Of a stretch of DNA of 64,000 bases, positions 15,500 to 25,689 are shown piece after piece. Positions within the stretch are counted from its first letter, which is position 1; every line of letters begins with the position of its first letter. This DNA is from Halictus rubicundus (taxonomy: Eukaryota > Arthropoda > Insecta > Hymenoptera > Halictidae): contig NW_027488942.1 of assembly GCF_050948215.1 (NCBI RefSeq), positions 1 to 64,000 on the forward strand, in the 5' to 3' direction. A program made the translations under genes and the position numbers. The notes below the pieces were generated by a model. That model made no database searches. It had not been told where the DNA came from and saw only the letters and a program-made list of their open reading frames with translations.

Positions 15500-16185
15500 T
15501 AGGATAGGATAGAGGATAGGATAGGATAGAGGATAGGATAGGATAGAGGTTAGGATATGATAGAGGATAGGATAGGATAGTGGATAGGATAGGATAGAGG
15601 ATAGGATAGGATATGATAGTGGATAGGATAGGATAGAGGATAGGATAGGATACAGGATAGGATAGGATAGAGGTTACGATATAGGATTGGATAGGATAGA
15701 GGATAGGATATGATAGAGGATAGGATAGGATAGAGAATAGGATAGCATAGAGGATAGGATAGGATAGAGGATAGGGTATGATAGAGGATAGGATAGGATA
15801 GAGGATAGGATAGGATACAGGATAGGATAGGATAGAGGATAGGATAGGATAGAGGATATAATAGGATAGAGGATAGAATAGGATAGAGGATAGGATAGGA
15901 TAGAGGATAGGATAGGATAGAGGATAGGATAGGATAGAGGTTAGGATATGATAGAGGATAGGATAGGATAGTGGATAGGATAGGATAGAGGATAGGATAG
16001 GATATGATAGTGGATAGGATAGGATAGAGGATAGGATAGGATACAGGATAGGATAGGATAGAGGTTACGATATAGGATTGGATAGGATAGAGGATAGGAT
16101 ATGATAGAGGATAGGATAGGATAGAGAATAGGATAGCATAGAGGATAGGATAGGATAGAGGATAGGGTATGATAGAGGATAGGAT
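15500..16185 (+). repeat. A-to-B domain transition with 391-bp repeat
   Basis: The variants GATAGCATAG (C at 15746 and 16137) and GAGGGTATGATAG first appear here. The two copies are 391 bp apart, exactly 23 units of 17. The same variants occur elsewhere in the window only at 16751, 18517, 50960 and 51300, so they mark domain B. The limits are approximate. Confidence 0.7.
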
Positions 16186-19100
16186 AGGATAGAGGATAGG
16201 ATAGGATACAGGATAGGATAGGATAGAGGATAGGATAGGATAGAGGATATAATAGGATAGAGGATAGAATAGGATAGAGGATAGGATAGGATAGAGGATA
16301 GGATAGGATAGAGAATAGGATATAGGATTGGATAGGATAGCTGATAGGATAGGATAGAGGATAGGATAGGATAGAGGATAGGATATGGTAGAGGATAGGA
16401 TATAGGATTGGATAGGATAGAGGATAGGATATGATAGAGGATAGGATATGATAGAGGATAGGATATAGGATTGGATAGGATAGAGGATAGGATAGGATAG
16501 AGGATAGGATAGGATAGAGGATAGGATAGGATAGATGATAGGATAGGATAGAGGTTAGGATATGATAGAGGATAGGATAGGATAGTGGATAGGATAGGAT
16601 AGAGGATAGGATAGGATATGATAGTGGATAGGATAGGATAGAGGATAGGATAGGATACAGGATAGGATAGGATAGAGGATACGATATAGGATTGGATAGG
16701 ATAGAGGATAGGATATGATAGAGGATAGGATAGGATAGAGAATAGGATAGCATAGAGGATAGGATAGGATAGAGGATAGGGTATGATAGAGGATAGGATA
16801 GGATAGAGGATAGGATAGGATACAGGATAGGATAGGATAGAGGATATAATAGGATAGAGGATATAATAGGATAGAGGATAGAATAGGATAGAGGATAGGA
16901 TAGGATAGAGGATAGGATATGATACAGGATAGGTTAGGATAGAGGATAGGATAGGATAGAGGATAGGATAGGATACAGGATAGGATAGGATAGAGGATAG
17001 GATATGATAGAGGATAGGATAGGATAGAGGATAGGATAGGATAGAGAATAGGATAGGATAGAGGATAGGGTAGGATAGAGGATAGGATAGGATAGAGGAT
17101 AGGATAGGACAGAGGATAGGATAGGATAGAGGATAGGATAGGATAGACGGTAGGATATGATAGAGGATAGGATATAGGATTGGGTAGGATAGAGGATAGG
17201 ATAGGATAGAGGATAGGATAGGATAGAGGATAGGATATTATAGAGGATAGGATAGGATAGAGGATAGAATAGGATAGAGGATAGGATAGGATAGAGGATA
17301 GGATACGATAGAGGATAAGGATAGGATAGAGGATAGGATAGGATAGAGGATAGGATAGGATAGATGATAGGATAGGATAGAGGATAGGATAGGATAGAGG
17401 ATAGGATACGATAGAGGATAAGGATAGGATAGAGAATAGGATAGGATAGAGGATAGGATAGGATAGAGGATAGGATAGGATAGAGGATAGGATAGGATAG
17501 AGAATAGGATACGATAGAGGATAAGGATAGGATAGAGGATAGGATAGGATAGGATAGAGGATAGGATAGAGGATAGGATAGGATAGAGGATAGGATAGAG
17601 GATAGGATAGGATAGAGGATAGGATAGAGGATAGGATAGAGGATAGGATAGGATAGAGGATAGGATAGGATAGAGGATAGGATAGGATAGAGGATAGGAT
17701 AGGATAGAGGATAGGATAGGATAGAGGATAGGATAGGATAGGATAGAGGATAATATAGGATAGAGGATAGGATAGGATAGAGGATAGGATAGGATAGAGG
17801 ATAGGATAGGATAGAGGATAGGATAGGATAGAGAATAGGATACGATAGAGGATAAGGATAGGATAGAGGATAGGATAGGATAGGATAGAGGATAGGATAG
17901 AGGATAGGATAGGATAGAGGATAGGATAGAGGATAGGATAGAGGATAGGATAGGATAGAGGATAGGATAGGATACAGGATAGGATAGGATAGAGGATAGG
18001 ATAGGATAGAGGATATAATAGGATAGAGGATAGAATAGGATAGAGGATAGGATAGGATAGAGGATAGGATAGGATAGAGAATAGGATATAGGATTGGATA
18101 GGATAGCTGATAGGATAGGATAGAGGATAGGATAGGATAGAGGATAGGATATGGTAGAGGATAGGATATAGGATTGGATAGGATAGAGGATAGGATATGA
18201 TAGAGGATAGGATATGATAGAGGATAGGATATAGGATTGGATAGGATAGAGGATAGGATAGGATAGAGGATAGGATAGGATAGAGGATAGGATAGGATAG
18301 ATGATAGGATAGGATAGAGGTTAGGATATGATAGAGGATAGGATAGGATAGTGGATAGGATAGGATAGAGGATAGGATAGGATATGATAGTGGATAGGAT
18401 AGGATAGAGGATAGGATAGGATACAGGATAGGATAGGATAGAGGATACGATATAGGATTGGATAGGATAGAGGATAGGATATGATAGAGGATAGGATAGG
18501 ATAGAGAATAGGATAGCATAGAGGATAGGATAGGATAGAGGATAGGGTATGATAGAGGATAGGATAGGATAGAGGATAGGATAGGATACAGGATAGGATA
18601 GGATAGAGGATATAATAGGATAGAGGATATAATAGGATAGAGGATAGAATAGGATAGAGGATAGGATAGGATAGAGGATAGGATATGATACAGGATAGGA
18701 TAGGATAGAGGATAGGATAGGATAGAGGATAGGATAGGATACAGGATAGGATAGGATAGAGGATAGGATATGATAGAGGATAGGATAGGATAGAGGATAG
18801 GATAGGATAGAGAATAGGATAGGATAGAGGATAGGGTAGGATAGAGGATAGGATAGGATAGAGGATAGGATAGGACAGAGGATAGGATAGGATAGAGGAT
18901 AGGATAGGATAGACGGTAGGATATGATAGAGGATAGGATATAGGATTGGGTAGGATAGAGGATAGGATAGGATAGAGGATAGGATAGGATAGAGGATAGG
19001 ATATTATAGAGGATAGGATAGGATAGAGGATAGAATAGGATAGAGGATAGGATAGGATAGAGGATAGGATACGATAGAGGATAAGGATAGGATAGAGGAT

Positions 19101-19350
19101 AGGATAGGATAGAGGATAGGATAGGATAGATGATAGGATAGGATAGAGGATAGGATAGGATAGAGGATAGGATACGATAGAGGATAAGGATAGGATAGAG
19201 AATAGGATAGGATAGAGGATAGGATAGGATAGAGGATAGGATAGGATAGAGGATAGGATAGGATAGAGAATAGGATACGATAGAGGATAAGGATAGGATA
19301 GAGGATAGGATAGGATAGGATAGAGGATAGGATAGAGGATAGGATAGGAT
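16185..19350 (+). repeat. 1766-bp higher-order repeat in tandem, next to the insertion
   Basis: Seven variants recur at exactly 1766 bp: TACAGG (16207/17973), TATAATAGG (16248/18014), GAATAGG (16267/18033), GCTGATAGG (16341/18107), GATAGCATAG (16751/18517), GACGGTAGG (17148/18914) and TACGATAGAGGATAAGG (17512/19278). Copy one is about 16185-17950. Copy two runs to about 19350, roughly 200 bp before the retrotransposon, where the sequence changes to the target-site block. Confidence 0.87.
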
Positions 19351-19545
19351 AGAGGATAGGATATGATAGAGGATAGGATAGGATAGAGGATAGGATAGGA
19401 TAGAGGATAGGATAGGATAGAGGATAGGATAGGATACAGGATAGGATAGAATAGAGGATACGATATAGGATTGGATACGATAGAGGATAGGATAGGATAG
19501 AGAATAGGATATAGGATTGGATAGAGGATAGGATAGGATAGAGGA

Positions 19546-19566
19546 TAGGGTAGGATAGAGGATAGG
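19546..19566 (+). repeat. Target-site duplication, left copy
   Basis: These 21 bases, starting TAGGGTAGG and ending GAGGATAGG, recur directly after the poly-A tail. The GGGT variant inside is not the satellite consensus, so the match reflects duplication of one particular site and is not merely repeat background. If the last A of the tail is counted, the duplication is 22 bp (19545-19566). Two uninterrupted paralogs of the site carry the sequence only once. Confidence 0.87.
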
Positions 19567-19567
19567 G

Positions 19568-21958
19568 GCGAGGCGGCTGCGGGAGGTAATGACGGCGGTG
19601 TGCGACACCGCCATGCCCCGCAGCCGGTTCGCCCCCAGGAGGGCGGCGTACTGGTGGTCCGCCGGCATTGCGGAGCTCCGGCGTGCCTGCAATGCCGCGC
19701 GGCGTCGGTACGGCCGAGCGCGTAGGAGGCGCGACGACGAGGAGGCGACGGCGAGGCTCGGCGGGGAGTACCGAGCCGCGCTCGGGGTTCTCCGCAGGGC
19801 TATCGCGCGGGCCAAGGCCGACGCGTGGTCGGAGCTCGTCGGCACGGTGGACTCCGATCCATGGGGGCGCCCGTACAAGCTTGTCATGAACAAGCTGCGC
19901 GCGTGGGCGCCTCCGGTGACGGAGTCGATGGACCCCCACCTGCTCGAGGGAGTGGTGGCGTCCCTCTTCCCGCGAGAGGGGGGACAACTGCGCCGCTCCC
20001 ATTGGGAACAGGAGCCTCTCTCCTGGTCCGCAGAGTGGGAGGTGTCGGCCGGCGAGCTGGGTGAGGCGATGGCCAGGGCGCGGCGGGTGGGCCGCAAGGC
20101 CCCGGGCCCGGACGGGGTGCCGGGCCGCGCGTTGGTCTTGGCCTTGGAGGGGGGACTCGCCGCCGAACTCCGGCAGCTGTATAACGGCTGTCTGAGGGAG
20201 GGGGTGTTCCCCACGGAGTGGAAGTCGGGCAGGTTGGTCCTCCTTCCGAAGGGGGGCAAGTCCCGGGACTCGCCCTCAGGGTACCGGCCAATTTGTCTGC
20301 TGGACGAGGCGGGGAAGTTGTTCGAGCGCGTACTCGTTGGACGCCTCGTCCGGCACCTGTCGGCGGGAGGGGTCCCCGATCTGAGCGGGGTTCAATTCGG
20401 CTTCCGGGAGGGTCTCTCCACCGTCGACGCTATTCGGCGGGTGAGGGCTCTCTCGGAGGCCTGTACGAGGGGGGGCGGTGTTGCGTTGGCGATATCCTTG
20501 GATATCGCTAACGCGTTCAACACCGTCCCCTGGGATCGGATAATGGAGGCCCTGGTCTTCCACCGGGTGCCTCTGTATCTCAGAAGGGTGATTGGGAGCT
20601 ATCTCTCCGACAGGGGTATAGAGTATCCCGGCCGGTACGGGATGGTGCGCAGGGGCGTCGTGCGCGGGGTTCCGCAGGGCTCGGTGTTGGGCCCGTTGCT
20701 GTGGAATCTTGCGTACGATCGCGTCCTGCGGGAGGAGATGCCTCCCGGGGTCAGCCTGACGTGTTACGCCGACGACACGCTGGTATTGGCCACCGGGAGG
20801 TATGCGAAGGAGGCCATCTGCCTGGCGGAGCGCGGCGCGTGGCGCGCGGTGCGCGCGATCCGGTCGCTGGGCCTAGAGGTGTCCGTCGAGAAAACCAGGG
20901 CCATGTGGTTTCTCCGCTCGGCCCGGTTGGCGGCGCCTCCCCAGTGCTGGATCTGCGTGGGGGAGGGGATGGTCAGGGTCGGGTCCCAGATGCGGTACCT
21001 GGGACTCGAGCTTGACGGCCGGTGGCGTTTTGACCGCCACCTTGAGTCGCTGGCGCCCCGGGCGGAGAGGGCGACCGCTGCGCTCGGTCGCCTTCTCCCG
21101 AATATCGGGGGACCCTGTGGACGGGTGCGTCGTCTGTTCGCGGTGGTGGTGCGAGTTTTGGTCCTGTACGGAGCCCCTGTGTGGGCGCGCGATGTCTTGG
21201 CTAGGGGGCGCAGTGGCGGCACACGGTCGCTGCTGCGTCGCATCGAGCGCAGGCTGGCCATAGGCATCGTGCGGGGGTACCGCACCATTTCATACGCGAC
21301 GGCGATGGTGATGTCGGGGCTGATCCCCCTCGAGCTGGAGGCCCGCGTGTTGGCGGATGTGCATACGCACTCCAGGGAACTCCGGCTCCGGGGGGTGGCC
21401 CCGGATCAGGCGCGGCTCATGGTGGATGAGCTCAGGCGACATGCTCGGCGGCACGCAGCCCGGGAGTGGCGCGATAGCCTTCCCGGGACGAGGGAGGGCG
21501 AGAGGCGGGCCGTTCGGGCCATCCTCCCGGTGTTCGATCAATGGAACAGGGGATGGATGGGGCATAGGGTCTCCTACCGTGTGACGCAGGTGATGAGCGG
21601 GCACGGGTGCTTCGGCGACTACCTGTGTCGCATCGGGAGGGAGACCGAGGAGGCGTGTCACCACTGCGGCGAGCCGCGGGACACGGCGCAACACACTCTG
21701 GAGGAGTGTCCGGCATGGGGGGGAGAGCGCCGTGCCCTGCGGCGCGCGGTGGGCCACGACCTCTCGCTCCCGGCTGTCGTCGCTGCGGCAGCCGGTGGCG
21801 AGGAGGCGTGGAGGGGGTTCGCTTCCTTCTGCGAGCGGGTTATGCTGCGGAAGGAGGCTGCGGAACGGGATCGGGAGCGTAATCACGATCCCGGCCGAAA
21901 GGGGGGGAGGCGGCGCAGGGTACGCCCCGGGGGCGTACCCCCGTTGCGACGCCTCTGA
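19568..21958 (+). CDS. Partial ORF2: reverse transcriptase with C-terminal CCHC zinc knuckle, endonuclease domain missing
   Basis: This is the C-terminal part of a non-LTR retrotransposon ORF2, which copies element RNA into DNA at the nicked target. The frame is already open at the junction (codons from 19568). The first Met, 19589, is internal and is used here as residue 1. Residues 21-23 (YWW) and an Arg-rich stretch (31-48) match the linker that usually lies between endonuclease and RT in R1-clade proteins. RT landmarks follow: KAPGPDGVP (170-178), YRPICLLDEAGK from 232, LDIANAF with catalytic Asp305, GVPQGSVLGP (360-369), the YADD box with Asp395 and Asp396, then VEKTRAMWF and RYLGLELD. 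The catalytic aspartates are intact. A knuckle C-X2-C-X8-H-X4-C uses C690, C693, H702 and C707. No RNase H domain is apparent. The frame has no stop or frameshift for almost 800 codons, so the insertion looks young. Full R1-type ORF2 proteins are around 1000 residues or more, so some 200-300 are missing. No start signal or promoter exists for this copy. The high GC contrasts with the satellite. Confidence 0.9.
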   Translation, partial: ARRLREVMTAVCDTAMPRSRFAPRRAAYWWSAGIAELRRACNAARRRYGRARRRRDDEEATARLGGEYRAALGVLRRAIARAKADAWSELVGTVDSDPWGRPYKLVMNKLRAWAPPVTESMDPHLLEGVVASLFPREGGQLRRSHWEQEPLSWSAEWEVSAGELGEAMARARRVGRKAPGPDGVPGRALVLALEGGLAAELRQLYNGCLREGVFPTEWKSGRLVLLPKGGKSRDSPSGYRPICLLDEAGKLFERVLVGRLVRHLSAGGVPDLSGVQFGFREGLSTVDAIRRVRALSEACTRGGGVALAISLDIANAFNTVPWDRIMEALVFHRVPLYLRRVIGSYLSDRGIEYPGRYGMVRRGVVRGVPQGSVLGPLLWNLAYDRVLREEMPPGVSLTCYADDTLVLATGRYAKEAICLAERGAWRAVRAIRSLGLEVSVEKTRAMWFLRSARLAAPPQCWICVGEGMVRVGSQMRYLGLELDGRWRFDRHLESLAPRAERATAALGRLLPNIGGPCGRVRRLFAVVVRVLVLYGAPVWARDVLARGRSGGTRSLLRRIERRLAIGIVRGYRTISYATAMVMSGLIPLELEARVLADVHTHSRELRLRGVAPDQARLMVDELRRHARRHAAREWRDSLPGTREGERRAVRAILPVFDQWNRGWMGHRVSYRVTQVMSGHGCFGDYLCRIGRETEEACHHCGEPRDTAQHTLEECPAWGGERRALRRAVGHDLSLPAVVAAAAGGEEAWRGFASFCERVMLRKEAAERDRERNHDPGRKGGRRRRVRPGGVPPLRRL
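21918..21940 (+). other. Perfect 9-bp inverted repeat at the end of the RT ORF
   Basis: GGGTACGCC at 21918-21926 pairs perfectly with GGCGTACCC at 21932-21940 across the 5-base loop CCGGG. It lies inside the last codons of the ORF (residues RVRPGGVPP), just before the stop at 21956. As RNA it would be a very stable GC hairpin. It could help define the 3' end structure of the element RNA or be a by-product of GC-rich coding. No function is shown. Confidence 0.7.
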
Positions 21959-22097
21959 CGCGAGCGGGGACGCCCTTGATGATCTCGAGGCGGGGGATCG
22001 GATATCCCCTTACACTCGGTCACCAACGGCGTCCCCGGAGGCCGCCGGGCATCTCGAGCGGGGGCTCGGATGCTCATCGGGCGGCCTAACAGGGGGG

Positions 22098-22129
22098 AAG
22101 GCGCCACGTCGTCCGTTGCGTGGTGCCTT
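22098..22129 (+). other. 11-bp stem-loop in the retrotransposon 3' UTR
   Basis: AAGGCGCCACG (22098-22108) pairs along its whole length with CGTGGTGCCTT (22119-22129), giving ten Watson-Crick pairs and one G-U pair in RNA, closed by a 10-base loop (TCGTCCGTTG). A stem of this length in a 3' UTR is unlikely to be trivial. Stem-loops in the 3' UTR are known to matter for SART1-type retrotransposition, so it may be the RT-binding structure. That role is inferred. Confidence 0.7.
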
Positions 22130-22317
22130 CGGATAGAGTAGGTACGGGAGGGGGCCGCGTCCCACCCTGGGTGGTATGCTAAGGCGGGGGCACACCGGAT
22201 TGACATGCGCGCGCAGAGCACGGGTGCCCCCAGGAGTCTAGGGACGGACGGCGAGGAGTTAGTGGGTATACTCGGCGTTGCACCAACCAGCCGAGGAGTC
22301 CCACATAACCTGGACCA

Positions 22318-22341
22318 CCCCCCCCCCCCCCGGGGGGGGGG
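22318..22341 (+). repeat. C14G10 homopolymer pair
   Basis: Fourteen C residues are followed directly by ten G residues. The two runs are self-complementary and could fold on themselves. The tract is a likely place for sequencing or consensus length error. It lies about 32 bp before the A tail, so it would be part of the RNA 3' end. Confidence 0.85.
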
Positions 22342-22373
22342 TTCGGGTATCCGTAACGAGATTACCTCCTCGG

Positions 22374-22384
22374 AAAAAAAAAAA
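22374..22384 (+). other. Poly-A tail of the retrotransposon
   Basis: Eleven A residues follow CCTCGG and are followed directly by the target duplication TAGGGTAGG. The tail marks the 3' end of the element and shows that it lies on the + strand, with the sense strand being the G-rich satellite strand. The last A could belong to the target. Confidence 0.9.
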
Positions 22385-22405
22385 TAGGGTAGGATAGAGG
22401 ATAGG
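22385..22405 (+). repeat. Target-site duplication, right copy
   Basis: Identical to 19546-19566 and adjoining the A tail. The satellite that follows (GAGAATAGG, then GACGATAGGTTAGG) is what follows the single-copy site at 56012 and 62152, so this is the natural downstream flank of the target. Confidence 0.87.
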
Positions 22406-23699
22406 ATAGGATAGAGAATAGGATAGGATAGACGATAGGTTAGGATAGAGGATAGGATAGGATAGAGGATAGGATAGGATAGAGGATAGGATATAGGATT
22501 GGATAGGATAGAGGATAGGATAGGATAGAGGATAGGATAGGATAGAGGATAGGATAGGATAGAGGATAGGATAGGATAGAGGATAGGATAAGATAGAGGA
22601 TAGGATAGGATACAGGATAGGATAGAATAGAGGATACGATATAGGATTGGATAGGATAGAGGATAGGATACGATAGGGGATAGGATAGGATAGAGAATAG
22701 GATAGAGGATAGAATAGGATAGAGCATAGGATAGGATAGAGGATAGGATAGGATAGAGGATAGGATAGGATAGAGAATAGGATAGGATAGAGGATAGGAT
22801 AGGATAGAGGATAGGATAGGATAGAGGATAGGATATGATAGAGGATAGGATAGTATAGTGGATTGGATAGGATAGAGGATAGGATAGGATAGAGGATAGG
22901 ATAGGATACAGGATAGGATAGAATAGAGGATACGATATAGGATTGGATAGGATAGAGGATAGGATACGATAGAGGATAGGATAGGATAGAGAATAGGATA
23001 TAGGATTGGATAGGATAGAGGATAGAATAGGATAGAGGATAATATAGGATAGAGGATAGGATAGGATAGAGGATAGGATAGGATAGAGGGTAGGATAGGA
23101 TAGAGGTTAGGATAGGATAGAGGATAGGATAGGATAGAGGATAGGATAGGATAGAGGATACGATATAGGATAGAGGATAGGATAGGATAGAGGATACGAT
23201 ATAGGATTTAATAGGGTAGAGGATAGGATACGATAGAGGATACGATAGGATAGAGGATAGGATAGGATAGAGGATAGGATAGGATAGAGGATAGGATAGG
23301 ATAGAGGATAGGATAGGATAGAGGATAGGATAGGATAGAGGGTGGGATAGGATAGAGGATAATATAGGATACAGGATAGGATAGAGGATAGGATAGGATA
23401 GAGGATAGGATAGGATAGAGGATAGGATACGATAGAGGATAGGATAGGATAGAGGATACGATATAGGATTTAATAGGATAGAGGATAGGATAGGATAGAG
23501 GATAGGATACGATAGAGGATAAGGATAGGATAGAGGATAGGATAGGATAGAGGATAGGATATGATAGAGGATACGATATAGGATTTAATAGGGTAGAGGA
23601 TAGGATGCGATAGAGGATAGGATAGGATAGAGGATAGGATAGGATAGAGAATAGGATACGATAGAGGATAGGATAGGATAGAGGATAGGATAGGATAGA

Positions 23700-24680
23700 G
23701 AATAGGATACGATAGAGGATAAGGATAGGATAGAGGATAGGATAGGATAGAGGATAGGATATGATAGAGGATAGGATAGGATAGAGGATAGGATAGGATA
23801 GGATAGAGGATAATATAGGATAGAGGATAGGATAGGATAGAGGATAGGATAGGATAGAGGATAGGATAGGATAGAGGATAGGATAGGATAGAGGATGGGA
23901 TAGGATAGGATAGAGGATAGGATAGGATAGGATAGAGGATAGGATAGAGGATAGGACATCATAGAGGATAGGATAGAGGATAGGATAGAGGATAGGATAG
24001 GATAGAGGATAGGATAGGATAGAGGATAGGATAGGATAGAGGATAGGATAGGATAGAGGATAGGATAGGATAGAGGATAGGATAGGATAGAGGATAGGAT
24101 AGGATAGAGGATAGGATAGGATAGAGGATAGGATAGGATAGAGGATAGGATAGGATAGAGGATAGGATAGGATAGAGGATAGGATAGGATAGAGGATAGG
24201 ATAGGATAGAGGATAGGATAGGATAGAGGATAGGATAGGATAGAGGATAGGATAGGATAGAGGATAGGATAGGATAGAGGATAGGATAGGATAGAGGATA
24301 GGATAGGATAGAGGATAGGATAGGATAGAGGATAGGATAGGATAGAGGATAGGATAGGATAGAGGATAGGATACGATAGAGGATAGGATAGGATAGAGGA
24401 TAGGATAGGATAGAGAATAGGATACGATAGAGGATAAGGATAGGATAGAGGATAGGATAGGATAGAGGATAGGATATGATAGAGGATAGGATAGGATAGA
24501 GGATAGGATAGGATAGGATAGAGGATAATATAGGATAGAGGATAGGATAGGATAGAGGATAGGATAGGATAGAGGATAGGATAGGATAGAGGATAGGATA
24601 GGATAGAGGATGGGATAGGATAGGATAGAGGATAGGATAGGATAGGATAGAGGATAGGATAGAGGATAGGACATCATAGA
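23700..24680 (+). repeat. 715-bp repeat ending in CATCATAG
   Basis: A segment with GATAATATAGG, GGATGGGATAGG and the rare CATCATAG (23957 and 24672) recurs at 715 bp. CATCATAG also ends similar segments at 52297, 54171, 57734 and 59727, so it marks the right part of domain B. Between 24000 and 24360 the second copy holds a run of nearly pure 17-mers. Confidence 0.7.
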
Positions 24681-25689
24681 GGATAGGATAGAGGATAGGA
24701 TAGAGGATAGGATAGGATAGAGGATAGGATAGGATAGAGGATAGGATAGGATAGAGGATAGGATAGGATAGAGGATACGATATAGGATTTAATAGGATAG
24801 AGGATAGGATAGGATAGAGGATAGGATACGATAGAGGATAAGGATAGGATAGAGGATAGGATAGGATAGAGGATAGGATATGATAGAGGATACGATATAG
24901 GATTTAATAGGGTAGAGGATAGGATACGATAGAGGATAGGATAGGATAGAGGATAGGATAGGATAGAGAATAGGATAGGTTAGAGGATAGGATAGGGTAG
25001 AGGATAGGATACGATAGAGGATAAGGATAGGATAGAGGATAGGATAGGATAGAGGATAGGATAGGATAGAGGATAGGATAGGATAGAGGATAGGATAGGA
25101 TAGAGGATAGGATAGGATAGAGGATAGGATAGGATAGATGATAGGATAGGATAGAGGATAGGATAGGATAGAGGATACGATATAGGATTGGATAGGATAG
25201 AGGATAGGATACGATAGTGGATAGGATAGGATAGAGAATATGATATAGGATTGGATAGGATAGAGGATAGGATAGGATAGAGGATAGGATATTATAGAGG
25301 ATAGGATAGGATAGAGGATAGGATACGATAGAGGATAGGATAGGATAGAGGATACGATATAGGATTTAATAGGATAGAGGATAGGATACGATAGAGGATA
25401 CGATAGGATAGAGGATAGGATAGGATAGAGAATAGGATAGGATAGAGGATAGGATAGGATAGAGGATAGGATAGGATAGAGGATAGTATAGGATAGAGGA
25501 TGGGATAGGATAGAGGATAATATAGGATACAGGATAGGATAGAGGATAGGATAGGATAGAGGATAGGATAGGATAGAGGATAGGATACGATAGAGGATAG
25601 GATAGGATAGAGGATACGATATAGGATTTAATAGGATAGAGGATAGGATAGGATAGAGGATAGGATATGATAGAGGATGGGATAGGATA

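Larger units (their letters stand above)
1..19566 (+). repeat. 17-bp GGATA satellite array, left arm
   Basis: The whole stretch is a head-to-tail satellite whose commonest unit is GA(GGATA)3, 17 bp. It is mixed with 12-bp GA(GGATA)2 units, 22-bp units with one more pentamer, 18-bp units containing GGATAAGGATA, and 29-bp units of the type GAGAATAGGATATAGGATT or GAGGATACGATATAGGATTT plus ten bases. The consensus has 7 G, 7 A, 3 T and no C, so C marks variants such as TACGATA, GCTGATA and TACAGGA. No inversion was seen. The array continues left of base 1. Nested higher-order repeats are listed separately. No gene is present: the + strand is closed by TAG, and the open minus frames come from the stop-free unit. 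Confidence 0.97.
21959..22373 (+). other. 3' UTR of the retrotransposon
   Basis: This is the non-coding segment between the ORF2 stop codon and the A tail, about 415 bp and GC-rich. It holds a long stem-loop (22098-22129) and a C14G10 tract (22318-22341). No AATAAA polyadenylation signal was seen. Small open frames in it have no recognisable product. In R1-clade elements the 3' UTR is the part the reverse transcriptase recognises during target-primed reverse transcription, so the folded elements here are candidates for that role by analogy. Confidence 0.8.
19567..22384 (+). mobile_element. 5'-truncated R1-clade-like non-LTR retrotransposon
   Basis: A GC-rich block of about 2.8 kb interrupts the AT-richer satellite. 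It reads, in order, the distal part of a LINE ORF2 (linker, reverse transcriptase, CCHC knuckle), a 3' UTR of about 415 bp and an 11-A tail. A 21-bp duplication of satellite sequence flanks it (19546-19566 and 22385-22405). These are the marks of target-primed reverse transcription. ORF1 and the apurinic-type endonuclease domain expected in front of the RT are missing: the reading frame enters directly from the satellite junction, so the copy is 5'-truncated and cannot be autonomous. The exact 5' junction is uncertain by one or two G residues at 19566-19568. The assignment to the R1 clade (R1/TRAS/SART/Waldo) rests on RT motif style and the C-terminal CCHC. Only one copy is present in the window. 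Confidence 0.92.
19340..23165 (+). repeat. Target-site block, interrupted by the retrotransposon
   Basis: Once the element and one target copy are removed, this block is collinear with 55780-56770. Left of the insertion the offset is 36440-36445. Right of it the offset is a constant 33606 for at least 700 bp (GTATAGTGGATTGG at 22851/56457 region, AATATAGG at 23041/56647, GGTTAGG at 23105/56711). The difference of 2839 equals element plus one 21-bp duplication. The inserted copy lacks one GGATA pentamer near 19520 relative to both intact paralogs. Confidence 0.85.

Noticed and set aside
1..19566. CRISPR array
   Set aside because: Repeats are contiguous monomers with no unique spacers of constant length and no cas genes. 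The sequence is a eukaryotic-type satellite.
15941..20259. Minus-strand ORFs of 270 to 1234 codons with a 17-residue period, one running through the retrotransposon 5' part
   Set aside because: The C-rich strand TATCCTATCCTATCCTC has no TAA, TAG or TGA in any frame, and a 17-bp unit cycles through all three frames, so long periodic ORFs arise automatically. The 1234-codon frame joins antisense RT sequence to satellite. No start context, codon bias or conserved domain supports a protein.
22130..22142. GGATAGAGTAGG inside the 3' UTR, resembling the satellite target
   Set aside because: A 12-base partial match to a simple purine-rich motif is too short to claim capture of satellite or a guide to the target. 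It would matter only if conserved in other copies.
19668..22387. Overlapping ORFs in other frames of the retrotransposon, both strands
   Set aside because: GC-rich coding DNA has few stops in alternative frames. None shows a recognisable domain, and all overlap the RT frame or the 3' UTR. No separate ORF1 is present.
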